From positions 47,479,196 through 47,543,195 of the forward strand of contig NC_088708.1 in assembly GCF_963576615.1 (NCBI RefSeq): a stretch of DNA of 64,000 nt. The letters are read 5' to 3'. The notes beneath the pieces are model-generated. The model saw only the letters and a program-made list of their open reading frames with translations. It did no database searches and was not told the origin of the DNA. The position numbers and the translations under genes are program-made. This document shows positions 36,801 through 60,191 of this stretch, piece by piece (the stretch's first letter is position 1; the number at the start of each line of letters is the position of its first letter). The stretch comes from Watersipora subatra. Lineage: Eukaryota > Bryozoa > Gymnolaemata > Cheilostomatida > Watersiporidae.

Positions 36801-39800
36801 TATGATATTTTTGAAACAAATGACATTTTGGAGAAAAATTCGAAGCTAGATTAAACTTGTATGGTGTTTACATTGTGATTGGTGTATTTTATAGGTTGTA
36901 TGGGACCAGTCAGCAATGTTTAATACCGAAAAACCTGATTTATTGTAAGCCTAGTATAATAATAATATTTATAAATATGAAAATGTTCGTCAAACATTGG
37001 ATTGGAAATCATGACATGAATGCAAAATGCAAACAAAATAGTGCAAATAGTAAAAACACACTATGATAGTCCAAGCATGTTCTAATGTCTAGTTTAGGTA
37101 TTTGTAAACAAACACCAGCTTGCCAGCCTTCACCACACCGAGACAATTTCTCAACTTGCTGTGAACCAGTCCACATGATGAAAACACACACTCAACACTA
37201 GCAGTCAGAGTTATATCATCATATTTATAGATATTATACTGAGCCAGAATCCTTTGAAGCTATTCATTGAAAAATTTGTACAGAAAACGATGAGATGAAT
37301 TACTCTGTTCTCAGTGAGTCAGTGTAATGTGCTTACAATTCTGTTTCTGGGTGTCAGATTGTTCAATTCAAAATCATGGATTATGAAGTTCAAAGTGTTT
37401 TCAGCAGGCTGGTCTTTCAATAAGGCAATAAAATATAACAGTTTAACACAAGATAATCAGGTTAGGGAGATAGTACCCAGACGAAGGAATACAATTTAGA
37501 TCTGAAAAACATTTCTCAACTTGAACACTAATTAATTGGTCTAGCCAATGTCACCTCCTTGGCCTGGCTGTCTTTTTCTGTGTTGGGTAAGCCTAATAGA
37601 TACCTATGCAAGTATTTGATGATTTTAGGTATTATTTAGCATTTTTAGACTGTTAGCCATAGTTATAAGGTGAAAACGGAATGATAAAATGAATATTTTT
37701 CAAAAATATCGATTTTTATGACTAAAAAAAATTATATCTGTCGGTGATATATATCGATGATATATATCAAACGATATATATCAAACCAACCCTGGCCAGA
37801 TTAGCGAAAACACTATCATAGAAATGCCCTTCCTTCCTCACCAATGTGCAATGGAGTTTTAGCAACCCGTGGTGTCCATGAACAGCTGTCCGTTGACTTG
37901 TACGAACAGATATGGCAATGGTTGCTGATTAGTAAAGTACAGATGGTTCGCAACCTGGTGGTGCCAGCCAGAACTGAGGTGGCCATTCCATGCAGAGTGA
38001 TGACCTGGACCTACTGCCGATGGGAGTGATTGAGGAGTTGTTTGGATGGGCCATGAGCTTTAACCAGCCTGGGCAGAAGGGAAGCGTCATAGCACGGTTT
38101 CTCAATCTAACAGACCTGCCCTTCACCTCCGAGCCGGTAGTACAGTGGGTACATACACAAAAATAGAGGATCACCAGGTAGAAGACGAACCAGCCTTCTC
38201 GGAGTCGAAGCTCACACCCCCGGATGCAGACCTGTCGGACCTCTATGCGGCAGCCCAGCGTAACTGCACAGAGCCGAGACAGGCAGAGCAGTTGGCACGC
38301 TATCAGGGCACATTCAGCCCTGCGACAGACCTGCAAAAACTGCCGGCATTGCGAGCTGAGAGATAGAAGACCAACTAACAAGGAACTCGCTCTGGAAGGC
38401 CAGCGCCTCTCGGCAGGACTCAAGGGAAACCCGCTCACCGCGCCGAAGTTCGCAAGGACCGCATGTGAAGCGGTAGGTCGAATGGGCCTGTTAGCAGCTA
38501 TGACAGCCGGCCCAAGATCAACGTGAAACTCTGCAGCTCAGGACTGACTGAGGCCACCCTAGGACTCTGCGCCTTGGCATGGGTGAAAACGCGAGAGACC
38601 ACCGAGAAGGAGCAGATGCGAGTCACGGGCCAAGAACCGGTGACCACCAGGTACTGCGCTGTCGAGCGGTCTGAATAGCTGACTCAAGAACAGCTGGAGC
38701 TAGGCCAGGAACTCCGCCAGCTGCAAAAATTCGTCTGTTCTTCAGGCTATGATTCAGCGGGGTGCTGAAGGCTCGGACCTCTCCATGGACAGCCGCAATG
38801 GTGCAAAGTATGCCTACCAGCCATTAGGGAGTTCAAGCTAGAGTTCCATTAGCTAGAGTTCAATCCTCCATCACTAGAGGTCCAGCCCTCTCATGAATAC
38901 GTGATTAAGACGTATGCCGAGGACGTATGCCGAGGACGTATGCCGAGGACGTATGCCGAGGACGTATGCCGAGGACGTATGCCGAGGACGTATGCCGAGG
39001 ACGTATGCCGAGGACGTATGACCTATGAGACAGACGTATGAGAACATAATGCTTTCTGTTTCTGCACTGCCAGAGGAGCCAGTGAAGTACAGCTTTGCTC
39101 TTGCAAACAAAACTACTAAAGCTTTTTGGTGAGTTCAACATGGCAAGCACAGGAAAGGATTTCCACTCTCTAACCAAGATGTTTAAGACACTAAACTTTA
39201 CCAGAGAAGAGAAGCTGATGGCGAGTCAGCTGAACTCAAAGGAGGAGACTGCATCTGTGTGTCAGAGCATAGGCCTGTCTACTCCCACAAGTACAGCGGA
39301 GCACCCTGCCAGCTCGGGGACGTGCTCTGACCAGGCTGTCTCCTTAGGCCAATTTGTTATCAACAGAAAAGCTCAGATTGAGGCACACCTGGTTGACACG
39401 CTAGCTATGACACAGCAGAGAATTCTGGCATGCATCGTGCCCTTCAAGAAGATGTCGGAAAACCCACCTGCCGAGACACCATTACAGATTCACGAGCGAC
39501 TCAAGTGGATGGAAGTGAAAAGGGCTGAATTGACCACCGAGTTGGTTCAGGTCTTGTGTGGTCGCCAAACCCTACGCAGGCACCCCTACAGAAGCTCTGC
39601 ATCAAGCTAACTCGCCAGAAAGAAAGGAGACAGTGCAAAGGGAGCGATATGTCAGCAGCAGTACCTGGGACCGTGTGGAAGACGCGTTGAGAGAACCGGG
39701 TACTTGAGGTATATGTGGCATCATGATGAGTGCATGCAGGAGTACGCAACATGTAATGCAGCATTTTGCCATGTACGTCTACCCTTGCCGTTATCAGCAT

Positions 39801-41702
39801 ACATTAAGAAACCAGCTGATTGTTCAAAGGAAAGACCATTGAACGGCCAAGTGGAGCAGCCCAGTATACCTGGTCGACAAGGCTCACTGGCGATCATCTC
39901 TGTGCGCCAGAGGGTGATCGGTCAACCTGGAGATGCTGTCCTGCGGAGTAAAAGAGTAAAAGAGCCGACGGCCCAGCGTCCTACCGACAGAAAAACAGGA
40001 GAGCAGTGACCGAGGGCCCCCGCAGGCCATGCAGTAACATGGCTCTCCCAAGTCCGATGAGGCAAGGAGCCCATGACTCTCCACCTAAGAAAAGGGCGGC
40101 TAGAATGACGGCGCTGCTAGGGAATGCCTCCACCCCATCAACGGAGCACAAAGGTCGAGTAGAGCGACTAACCCGCCTGCTCAACATTTCGCCGGCTGAT
40201 GAGAAACTGCATGAGCGCCAGGAAAAGAGGGCCTGGCAGCTGTTATAGGACAGCAGACAATGGAAATGCATGGCACTGCAGACGAGCCAGCCCATCAGGG
40301 CCCGACGCCTAAAGAGGGCAGCCTGGATGTTTGCAGAGATCGAGGCGGCCATGCTGGAGTTCAGTGCCTGGCAGCAGTGGCTCTGGTCCCAGCAACTCTT
40401 TCCTCCTAGTTTTGAGTGGACAGCCCCAGGGCCTCCACTAGGAGGAAGTGTAACGGCAGAGCACTATGATCAGGACCATAACGATAGACCTCCAAACCAC
40501 CATGGGCATAGGACTGAACTTCCGAGGTACCGAGAGAGGTCTGGCCTCCGGTAGGAACTTGGACTACCGAAAAGCAAATCGTGTAAAGAACAAAAAACGG
40601 GTCAGAGCCAAGAGCATAAATAAAAATATAAAAGGAGGAAGAATCGATCGCTGAAGGAGAATTGTACTGTGCACACACTCTCCACATTTATGTCCTTGGT
40701 GTCTGTCATGCATGTATCATTATATACATTTACTAGCTGAATTCTTGGTGTTGCCCGAGTGTTAAAAATCAGCTTATAAACAATGAGAGGTAATGAGAGT
40801 TGCCTGTCACTTGCTATTAGCCTGGCACATTGCCAATGGATAATTTGAGTAAGCTTACTAATAAAAGCTACCACTTCTCACGACGTTACACCATCATGTT
40901 GCATCATGACAGAGAGCGGTAGCGTATTTGCTCCCATATAGCGACAGATATCGCCTAACGAATCCATCAAACTCGTGTGGCTGAATTGGTAAGGCATGAG
41001 ACTGATGAACTGGAGGGTCGGAGATTAAATCTTCTGCAATACGAATTCTTTATTCCAAGATATTAAAAGTTATAGCTGGAAAAACACAAACACATATACA
41101 CAAACTTCGAGAAATATATATACATGTATAGATTTAGTAAATATTTATTTCATTGTCACTTAACACTCGGTGTTGTTGTTTGACTGTCTTGTGGAGAATA
41201 AAGAGAACCGGCAGTTTTCTTTACAATAGGTAAGAATACATAAATGTGATCGTTGATGCTCTAATCGAAGTAAATGGCTTGTCTTATTTAATATCAATAT
41301 TTCAAGCAAGTTGTCAAATAAATGGACTGATTTTTTAATTAATTTGTAGGAAGCCTGAAAACTTTAGTCATTTTGTAAAATGACTGAGTGAATCAAGCAA
41401 TTTGTAAGTTGAATGAAAACTGATGGCAAATTGACTGACTGTAGATTGTTACAGTCAATTTCTGAAATGCACAATATGGCATTTTACAAATCGACTAACT
41501 TATTGACACATTTACTGTGTTTACGCATTGACTGTAACATATAGGTACATTGAACGAGTTCAAGTTTTGTAAGAAGGCAAATATCATTAAGAAAATTTTC
41601 CATATATTAATACAACTATCCAAATATTTATTACAAACTTGATGGACAACTTCATGTTCTTATTTGACTAACAGTTATGTTTCAATTAAAAACATACGCA
41701 AT

Positions 41703-41774
<72 letters not shown>

Positions 41775-42094
41775 TTCAAACCTGAAACATCTGTGACGAG
41801 TTGCCGAACATCAAACAGTTCTTTCAATGGACCAGAAAGTATATCATTTACCACGCCTTCTTCCATATCCACCAGAATTGATCTTGCTCGCAAACTTTTG
41901 ATTTTCTCATTACCTGTTCCGACAGAAATGTTTCGACCAGATTTTGGCTCAACATTTCTGAAAAAAGAGCTGAGGGCTTCATCAAAAATTCCTGCTTTAT
42001 TATTAGCCGCAAACTCTCGAAGAGCCAAGTCCCAGAATCGACAACCAATTTGGTTTCCGCATTGTCCAACTTGAATAATAATTGATTGAGTCAT
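24553..42094 (-). CDS. TUBE1: Epsilon-tubulin, six exons, complete
   Basis: Epsilon-tubulin is a centriolar tubulin needed to form or stabilise triplet microtubules and is found in organisms with triplet centrioles or basal bodies. On the minus strand exons 42094-41782, 33297-33093, 29944-29793, 28498-28352, 26053-25789 and 24898-24553 join in phase to 475 aa, the usual length. The N-terminus has IIQVGQCGNQIG (nucleotide loop). The tubulin signature GGGTGSG lies at about 149-155 (exon 2). EDDVITSPYN and LTEHADCVLP are in exon 3, FDSMNNIVANLLLN and TSSARFEG in exon 4, VPFPSLHYLVTSQTPLYTL and DVNIPPRRLDQMF in exon 5, and WNQEGWKTGLCSVPPVG with LYKRKAHLHHY in exon 6. These blocks separate epsilon from alpha, beta and gamma tubulin. 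Intron 1 is about 8.5 kb because of nested transposons. It is head-to-head with RAB35. Confidence 0.97.
25789..26053 (-). CDS. TUBE1: TUBE1 exon 5
   Basis: Acceptor CTACTTTTAG, donor GTGTGT; encodes SLNVDLNEIVMNLVPFPSLH, DVNIPPRRLDQMF and YLACALMVRGNVQISDIRRN. Confidence 0.96.
26107..27225. repeat. Large palindrome: inverted outer arms around a long-TIR element
   Basis: About 115-125 bases at 26107-26219 (including AAGACAAAAGAAACACTGTG and GAGGACTTTGTCACAAGGTA) recur inverted at 27102-27225 with about 90% identity. They flank the TTAA element at 26224-27097, itself an inverted repeat. It lies 54 bases from the acceptor of TUBE1 exon 5. Confidence 0.88.
26224..27097. mobile_element. Long-TIR non-autonomous element, TTAA-flanked, copy 2
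   Basis: Same family as 6161-7038: ends AGGTTGACTTGCAACAAAAT and its complement, TTAA at 26220-26223 and 27098-27101, shared interior such as CCCGTATCAAATATAGATGC. Confidence 0.88.
27306..28063. mobile_element. Tc1/mariner-pogo-like MITE, copy A
   Basis: Terminal repeats CAGTCAAACATGGATAACTCG match exactly at both ends, each next to a TA dinucleotide (27304-27305, 28064-28065). Inner subterminal sequence repeats the CGAGTTATC theme. A second copy in the same orientation is at 43937-44698. No transposase frame. Confidence 0.88.
28352..28498 (-). CDS. TUBE1: TUBE1 exon 4
   Basis: Acceptor TTTATTGCAG, donor GTGACA; a divergent loop followed by FDSMNNIVANLLLNMTSSAR. Confidence 0.95.
29793..29944 (-). 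CDS. TUBE1: TUBE1 exon 3
   Basis: Acceptor CATCTAG, donor GTAAAA; encodes RFVTALYPSHEDDVITSPYN, then LTEHADCVLPVENQALVDIV. Confidence 0.96.
30084..30362 (+). other. Unrecognised open stretch beside a hAT element
   Basis: A plus-strand frame from 30084 runs into the hAT element; its middle is Arg/Ser-rich and somewhat GC-richer than its surroundings. It may be a retroelement remnant; no family recognised. Confidence 0.2.
30371..31466 (-). mobile_element. hAT element with transposase C-terminal remnant
   Basis: Ends CAAGGTTGACATAGTATTTC (left) and, inverted, CAGGGTTGGCATTTTTCCCG (right). Flanks AGTGACTG (30363-30370) and AGTGGCTG (31467-31474) are an 8-bp target duplication with one mismatch. 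On the minus strand about 31085-30960 reads TKLRNRLGVEKASKLVACYQ, typical of the hAT C-terminal dimerisation region. The right end carries a CCCGGTTTTTACCAGTTGTT repeat (31321-31420). TUBE1 intron 3. Confidence 0.85.
32368..32678. mobile_element. 311-bp MITE, GCCTGGTTCCCATAT ends, TTAA target
   Basis: GCCTGGTTCCCATAT at the left and its exact complement at the right, flanked by TTAA (32364-32367, 32679-32682). The ends resemble those at 45338-45815, so one family with different interiors. TTAA duplication occurs in piggyBac and Kolobok groups; not decided. Confidence 0.85.
33093..33297 (-). CDS. TUBE1: TUBE1 exon 2
   Basis: Acceptor GATCTTGCAG, donor GTAAGT; encodes GSGNNWATGHKEYG, CDCLQCFFIIHSMGGGTGSG and LLAEEFPEVYR. 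Confidence 0.96.
33952..33986. repeat. 12-bp inverted repeat
   Basis: GTTCAAGTCGAC and its complement GTCGACTTGAAC with an 11-base loop, within the foldback element. Confidence 0.8.
34757..35130 (+). repeat. 5' LTR
   Basis: About 374 bases. It carries a TATA-like AAAAATATAAAA near 34925 and AATAAAG near 35103. It aligns with the 3' LTR (shared AATCGATCGCTGAA and CACTTAACACTCGGTGTTGT) with many substitutions, so the insertion is old. No clear primer-binding site follows. Confidence 0.82.
35230..36245 (+). pseudogene. Gag remnant with CCHC zinc knuckle
   Basis: First frame 35230-35565 has EEAGLLYLREAWKEKVEDCG and AVFDVLRARFGLLPR, typical of Ty3/gypsy Gag in marine invertebrates. The frame is then lost and gag-like sequence continues in other frames to a zinc knuckle CWGCGTSGHLRRHC at 35904-35945 (C-x2-C-x4-H-x4-C) followed by basic residues. 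Frameshifts show it is not functional. Confidence 0.8.
36490..38330 (+). pseudogene. Retropepsin-like and linker remnant split by hAT insertion
   Basis: 36490-36684 has VRFLYDTKCTTNPLSKHMFD, where the usual catalytic DTG is DTK. The frame toward EEVFVVSQI is cut by the hAT element at 36717 and resumes after 37802. Further on, frames around 37920-38030 (VRNLVVPARTEVAIPCRV) and 38145-38330 (DLYAAAQRNCTEPRQAEQLA) match the usual protease-to-RT spacer of this group. The homologous RT does not follow. Confidence 0.7.
36717..37794 (-). mobile_element. hAT element inside the LTR retrotransposon
   Basis: Ends CAGGGTTGG and CCAACCCTG with perfect 8-bp target duplications GCCAGATT (36709-36716, 37795-37802). 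On the minus strand about 37205-37090 encodes SSCGLVHSKLRNCLGVVKAG, the hAT dimerisation region. Subterminal ATATATCATGATATT-like repeats occur at both ends. Similar termini and remnant to 30371-31466. Confidence 0.93.
38360..40440 (+). other. Unidentified GC-rich 3' part of the LTR element
   Basis: Frames at 39095-39610 (171 codons; TLNFTREEKLMASQLNSKEE, QRILACIVPFKK) and 39704-40248, all ending in stops, with base composition like gag. They do not read as reverse transcriptase, RNase H, integrase or an envelope protein. They may be degraded remains or extra, non-autonomous-element sequence. Confidence 0.4.
38909..39022. repeat. 13-bp tandem repeat, about 8.5 copies
   Basis: Unit CGTATGCCGAGGA inside the LTR element; open frames across it on the minus strand are repeat artefacts. 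Confidence 0.93.
40449..41225 (+). repeat. 3' LTR, split by an insertion
   Basis: Aligns with the 5' LTR at 40449-40730 and about 41125-41225; the 395 bases between are foreign. Confidence 0.82.
40731..41124 (+). mobile_element. SINE-like insertion in the 3' LTR
   Basis: Starts ACTAGCTGAATTCTTGGTGT (block family) and contains a tRNA-like segment about 245 bases later: A box TGGCTGAATTG fits the consensus and the B box GATTAAATC has one mismatch. This copy defines the composite structure shared with 5284-5795 and 58545-58893. Confidence 0.7.
41706..41771. repeat. (TA)33 microsatellite
   Basis: Pure TA run of 66 bases beside the donor of TUBE1 exon 1. Confidence 0.97.
41782..42094 (-). CDS. 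TUBE1: TUBE1 exon 1
   Basis: Residues 1-104 plus one base: MTQSIIIQVGQCGNQIG, DMEEGVVNDILSGPLKELFD and ending VTDVS. Donor GTTTGA; a (TA)n microsatellite starts 9 bases into the intron. Confidence 0.96.
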
Positions 42095-42327
42095 GTATGA
42101 GTGTGCTTTCTAATAGTACATAGGTAACTGTTTTGATTTTAGCTGGGCAACCGCGCAGTTTTACCTCGGGCGCCAAAGATTTGGTAGCATTAATTTATCC
42201 TTGACCGAACACACCTTCCACTTCCGCTTTCACAGCTTAGTTGTTACCCGTTTAGTTGTACTCGGTTTAATAAGTAACTAACACCCGTCGTGGTACGAGC
42301 CGTCTATATAGAGCATTTGTTGTCGTT
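42095..42327 (+). promoter_or_regulatory. Divergent TUBE1/RAB35 promoter region
   Basis: The 233 bases between the TUBE1 and RAB35 start codons must contain both 5' UTRs and both core promoters unless upstream untranslated exons exist. The stretch is locally CpG-richer than its surroundings. An ETS-type core ACTTCCGC lies at 42220-42227, a GGGCAAC half-site resembling half of an RFX X-box near 42143-42149, and a TATATAGAG stretch about 20-25 bases before the RAB35 ATG. These motif readings are by eye; the head-to-head spacing is certain. Confidence 0.7.
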
Positions 42328-57479
<15,152 letters not shown>

Positions 57480-58114
57480 GTTAGTTTTTAGACAGCTGAA
57501 GTGGTCATGGGAAATGGTGGTCGGTGACACAAGAATGTCTGTGGGTAGTCTATAGCTTTTCTCAGGGTAATGACTCATTGGTAGGTCATTTCCTGTTTGC
57601 ATTCTGTATCTATCGGCAGATCTACTTAGAGTTGTTCTCAGCCTCAGTTTGTGTTGTCTATGGTTAACTACCATTTTGGTCTGTCTCGCCTCTGGGTCAT
57701 TTGTTGATTATCGAAAGATTATTTGTGGGTCATTTATGACTCATCCTTGAACCATTTGTGTTTCCTCTTGGTTTGCTATTCTACCATTTGTAAATAATCA
57801 ATTGGTCATTTGTTTATGCTGTCTCTGTATTCAATGACCGCAAGTTTTGACAACCCAAAGTTTCACAAAGATATTATAGTAGCTCAGTATTGGTAGAATG
57901 AACATAGAATATGTTACTACATGTATACTATTGCTGGCCTCTTATATGGTCTACCCCGCAAGAGTTGGTGTCCGCTCAAGTTTAATTCAGCTAAAATTAC
58001 TGCAAATAGCCTTTGAGGGGATACAAATTTTTTTGACATTATATAGAACCATTTCCTAGTCCTGTTTTCAAACGGTTACTTTTACTAGACATTGTTAGTG
58101 TAAGAAGTCACATA

Positions 58115-58326
58115 AGGGAGCTGCTCGTGGTTTAGTGGCTAGTGTGCTGGCATATAATCAGTAGGTCAGTGGTTCAAATCACAGAAGGACCATTGGTGAT
58201 GTTAGGAAGAGCATCCAGCCACTATTGCTGCTGTCGCAAATACCATGAGCAAATGTTAACAGTATATTCTGTCCCAGAAAATACTATTTGCAGTGATGAC
58301 CCCTAAATGGGAAAAGCCGAAAAAAA
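58115..58326 (+). mobile_element. tRNA-derived SINE with long target duplication
   Basis: A box TGGTTTAGTGG and B box GGTTCAAATC match pol III consensus exactly. The 3' part has GGAAGAGCATCCAGCC and GATGACCCCTAAATGGGAAA then AGCCGAAAAAAAA, a tail known from SINEs of several marine animals. Flanks AGTGTAAGAAGTCACATA (58097-58114) and AGTATAAGAAGTTACATA (58327-58344) are an 18-bp duplication with two differences, as left by LINE machinery. Confidence 0.9.
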
Positions 58327-58461
58327 AGTATAAGAAGTTACATACTATAAATCCCTTTTAATTCATTCAGTGATGTTGTAGTTATAATTATCTGTCTTTG
58401 CTGCTATGAATTTTATTGAGAAAAGTTTTATAATCTTTTAAGCACACCTTAGACTTTTGAT

Positions 58462-58537
58462 GTTATATATATATATATATAATATATATATAATATATAT
58501 AATATATATATAATATATAAAAAATATATATATATAT
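58462..58537. repeat. TA-rich microsatellite
   Basis: Alternating TATA with periodic AATATA interruptions, at the tail side of the adjacent minus-strand SINE-like element. Confidence 0.9.
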
Positions 58538-58544
58538 TGCAGTG

Positions 58545-58893
58545 GTTGTCTTGTTAACCCTGTCTTCAGTTATTGCAATTAAAATCTAGGAAGGATAGAT
58601 CCCACACCACTGGATTTGATCTCAGGACCTCTTAGAGGCAGCCAACTTAACTACTAAGCTACACAGAACACAAAGTATCTACTGGGCAAATCGTCATTAT
58701 ATTGGTTAAGATACCCATGCTTAAAATACTTGCTTGAGGTTAATAACGAGCGCTGTTGACTGGTACGCGTAATGTTGGTTAAGCTGGTGGTGTTGTTTTA
58801 GTAAAGATTTTAGTAAAGATCTAGCTTTCTAGGTAAGTTACTCGAATTCATTAGGCAATTATTCTGTTATCTGCGCAACACCAAGCATTTGGC
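58545..58893 (-). mobile_element. SINE-like composite element, minus strand
   Basis: On the minus strand the GAATGCCTGGCGTTGC-type block (58893-58800, AAATGCTTGGTGTTGCGCAG) is followed by a tRNA-like segment with A box TAGCTTAGTAG and B box GATCAAATCC, both matching consensus. Confidence 0.75.
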
Positions 58894-59656
58894 TAGTAAA
58901 CACATAACTATAACATGAATTTGGAGTCATTGGTTCATTTTGGCCATGGTTATTATCATAGACAGATATTCTCTTAAAACTTTCATAGTTTGGAAATAGA
59001 TTGTAGTTTTGTTTGTATACTTTCAAATTAGTTTGCTGTTAACAATTACTACCATGCTGTTCAACTGATAATGAATTGCTCTAGAATGAGTCCACAGAGT
59101 TGAGCTTTTGTTATATTAAGAATCTTTTTATAGATTGGTGGTAATTTGAGAGATTGCCTTAATTTTTCTTACAATTCGGCAAATTACCACTAATATATGT
59201 AAGTGTGTATTTTGTATGTATATAAAATACATCATCAATAAGTGGGCTAGGAGACTTCTAACATCTAAATCTGTGGGTATTAAACAAACTGCACATGAAT
59301 TCAACTTGAAGATTTCTTATGGTGCGTTTACACTGGCCGACACCGACTCCGATTAGGTGCCAATACCCCGACTCAGACAGGAACCTCAGACATATCACGT
59401 ATGGGTGCCGACACCGACTCCCCTTTACATTGCAACGATCGAACGATTTTTGTCAGTTCCAACAGCCAATCACAGCGCTTCGCCGTTCTGACCTTCACCC
59501 GACCACGCGAAGACGAGTACACATAAAAGTCAACGCGCTTGATGTAGAAAATTATATACTAGTACTACACTACTACTACTGCTCCTACTACTACCGCTAG
59601 AAGCAACTACTGAATGCCGAGCAATGAATGAATGATGAGGCAATGAAAGTCCGAGC

Positions 59657-59680
59657 AAAGAACTGTACGTACAGTTCTTT
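59657..59680. repeat. 24-bp perfect palindrome
   Basis: Half-site AAAGAACTGTAC followed directly by its complement. Confidence 0.92.
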
Positions 59681-59756
59681 CGTCCGAGTAATTATAATAA
59701 ATAAAATGAATAATGAAGAATATTCAATGGTGAATGTATATTAGTGGTAGTAGTAG

Positions 59757-60191
59757 TGTGGTGGACGCCGGGCCAACACTTTACACTTCTTATAATTATA
59801 TGTTTGTATATATTTTATATGTCTGTAAATATTTTATTATATGTGTTGTCCTTTTTATTCTCTTTTTATTCCCTTTTTATTGTTGGCGTTGTTACTCGTT
59901 ATGCTATCAATTGTTGTCGTTTATGTTGTCATATCAACGCACTAGCAGGCCTAATTATTGGCCATTTAAACATTGTTAGCCGGTGTTCCTACTCGGTCCC
60001 GTTAGCCGGAATGGGAAATTTTATTGTATATAAGAGAGCAACGCTCACTTAGTAGACAGAGCAAATGGCCGTACGCTCCTCGGCTAGTGAATTTTCTTCG
60101 CTAATAAAACATTGAATGAAATCACACGCAATTTATTTCTGCATGAAATAATCTAGATCGTGCCAAGTAAGGGCCGGCAAATTCCTTTACA
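59757..60191 (+). mobile_element. Solo LTR inside the Harbinger-like element
   Basis: Starts TGTGGTGGACGCC and ends CCTTTACA (TG...CA). GTAG on both sides (59753-59756, 60192-60195) is a candidate target duplication within a GTA repeat. Inside are TATATAAG (60027-60034) and AATAAAAC (about 60103), placed as expected for promoter and polyadenylation signal. Not similar to the LTR at 34757. Confidence 0.75.

Larger units (their letters stand above)
34757..41225 (+). mobile_element. Ty3/gypsy-like LTR retrotransposon, defective
   Basis: Related LTRs at 34757-35130 and 40449-41225 begin TGTAAC and end in CA; ATAG repeats at 34753-34756 and 41226-41229 look like the target duplication. A purine tract AGGAGGAAG precedes the 3' LTR. 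Gag with a CCHC knuckle and a protease-like segment are present but broken by frameshifts, stops and the hAT insertion. No reverse transcriptase, RNase H or integrase was recognised in 38330-40440, which instead holds unidentified frames. The interior is clearly GC-richer than the surrounding intron. Same strand as RAB35, opposite to TUBE1. Confidence 0.85.
33605..41544. mobile_element. Foldback DNA element interrupted by an LTR retrotransposon
   Basis: The left arm begins CTATATGACAGTCAATG at 33605 and the right arm, inverted, CTATATGTTACAGTCAATG at 41544. Inner arms pair over about 115 bases (33686-33800 with 41228-41345), including AAAAAATCAGTCCATTTATT and GATTAGAGCATC-like segments. Without the LTR element (34757-41225) the original would be about 1.5 kb. 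The loop at about 34000-34175 reads, with one stop, a cysteine-rich MCNCGQSGKK and KCKYFKAREACNSRCHG, a zinc-binding tail seen in some integrase-like transposases (perhaps Ginger type). TUBE1 intron 1. Confidence 0.75.

Noticed and set aside
38874-39177. Minus-strand frames with HTSSAYVLGI repeats
   Set aside because: Translation of the 13-bp tandem repeat within the LTR element.
42095-42327. A full RFX X-box as a ciliary enhancer
   Set aside because: Only a half-site (GGGCAAC) is present; the second half-site at proper spacing was not found.
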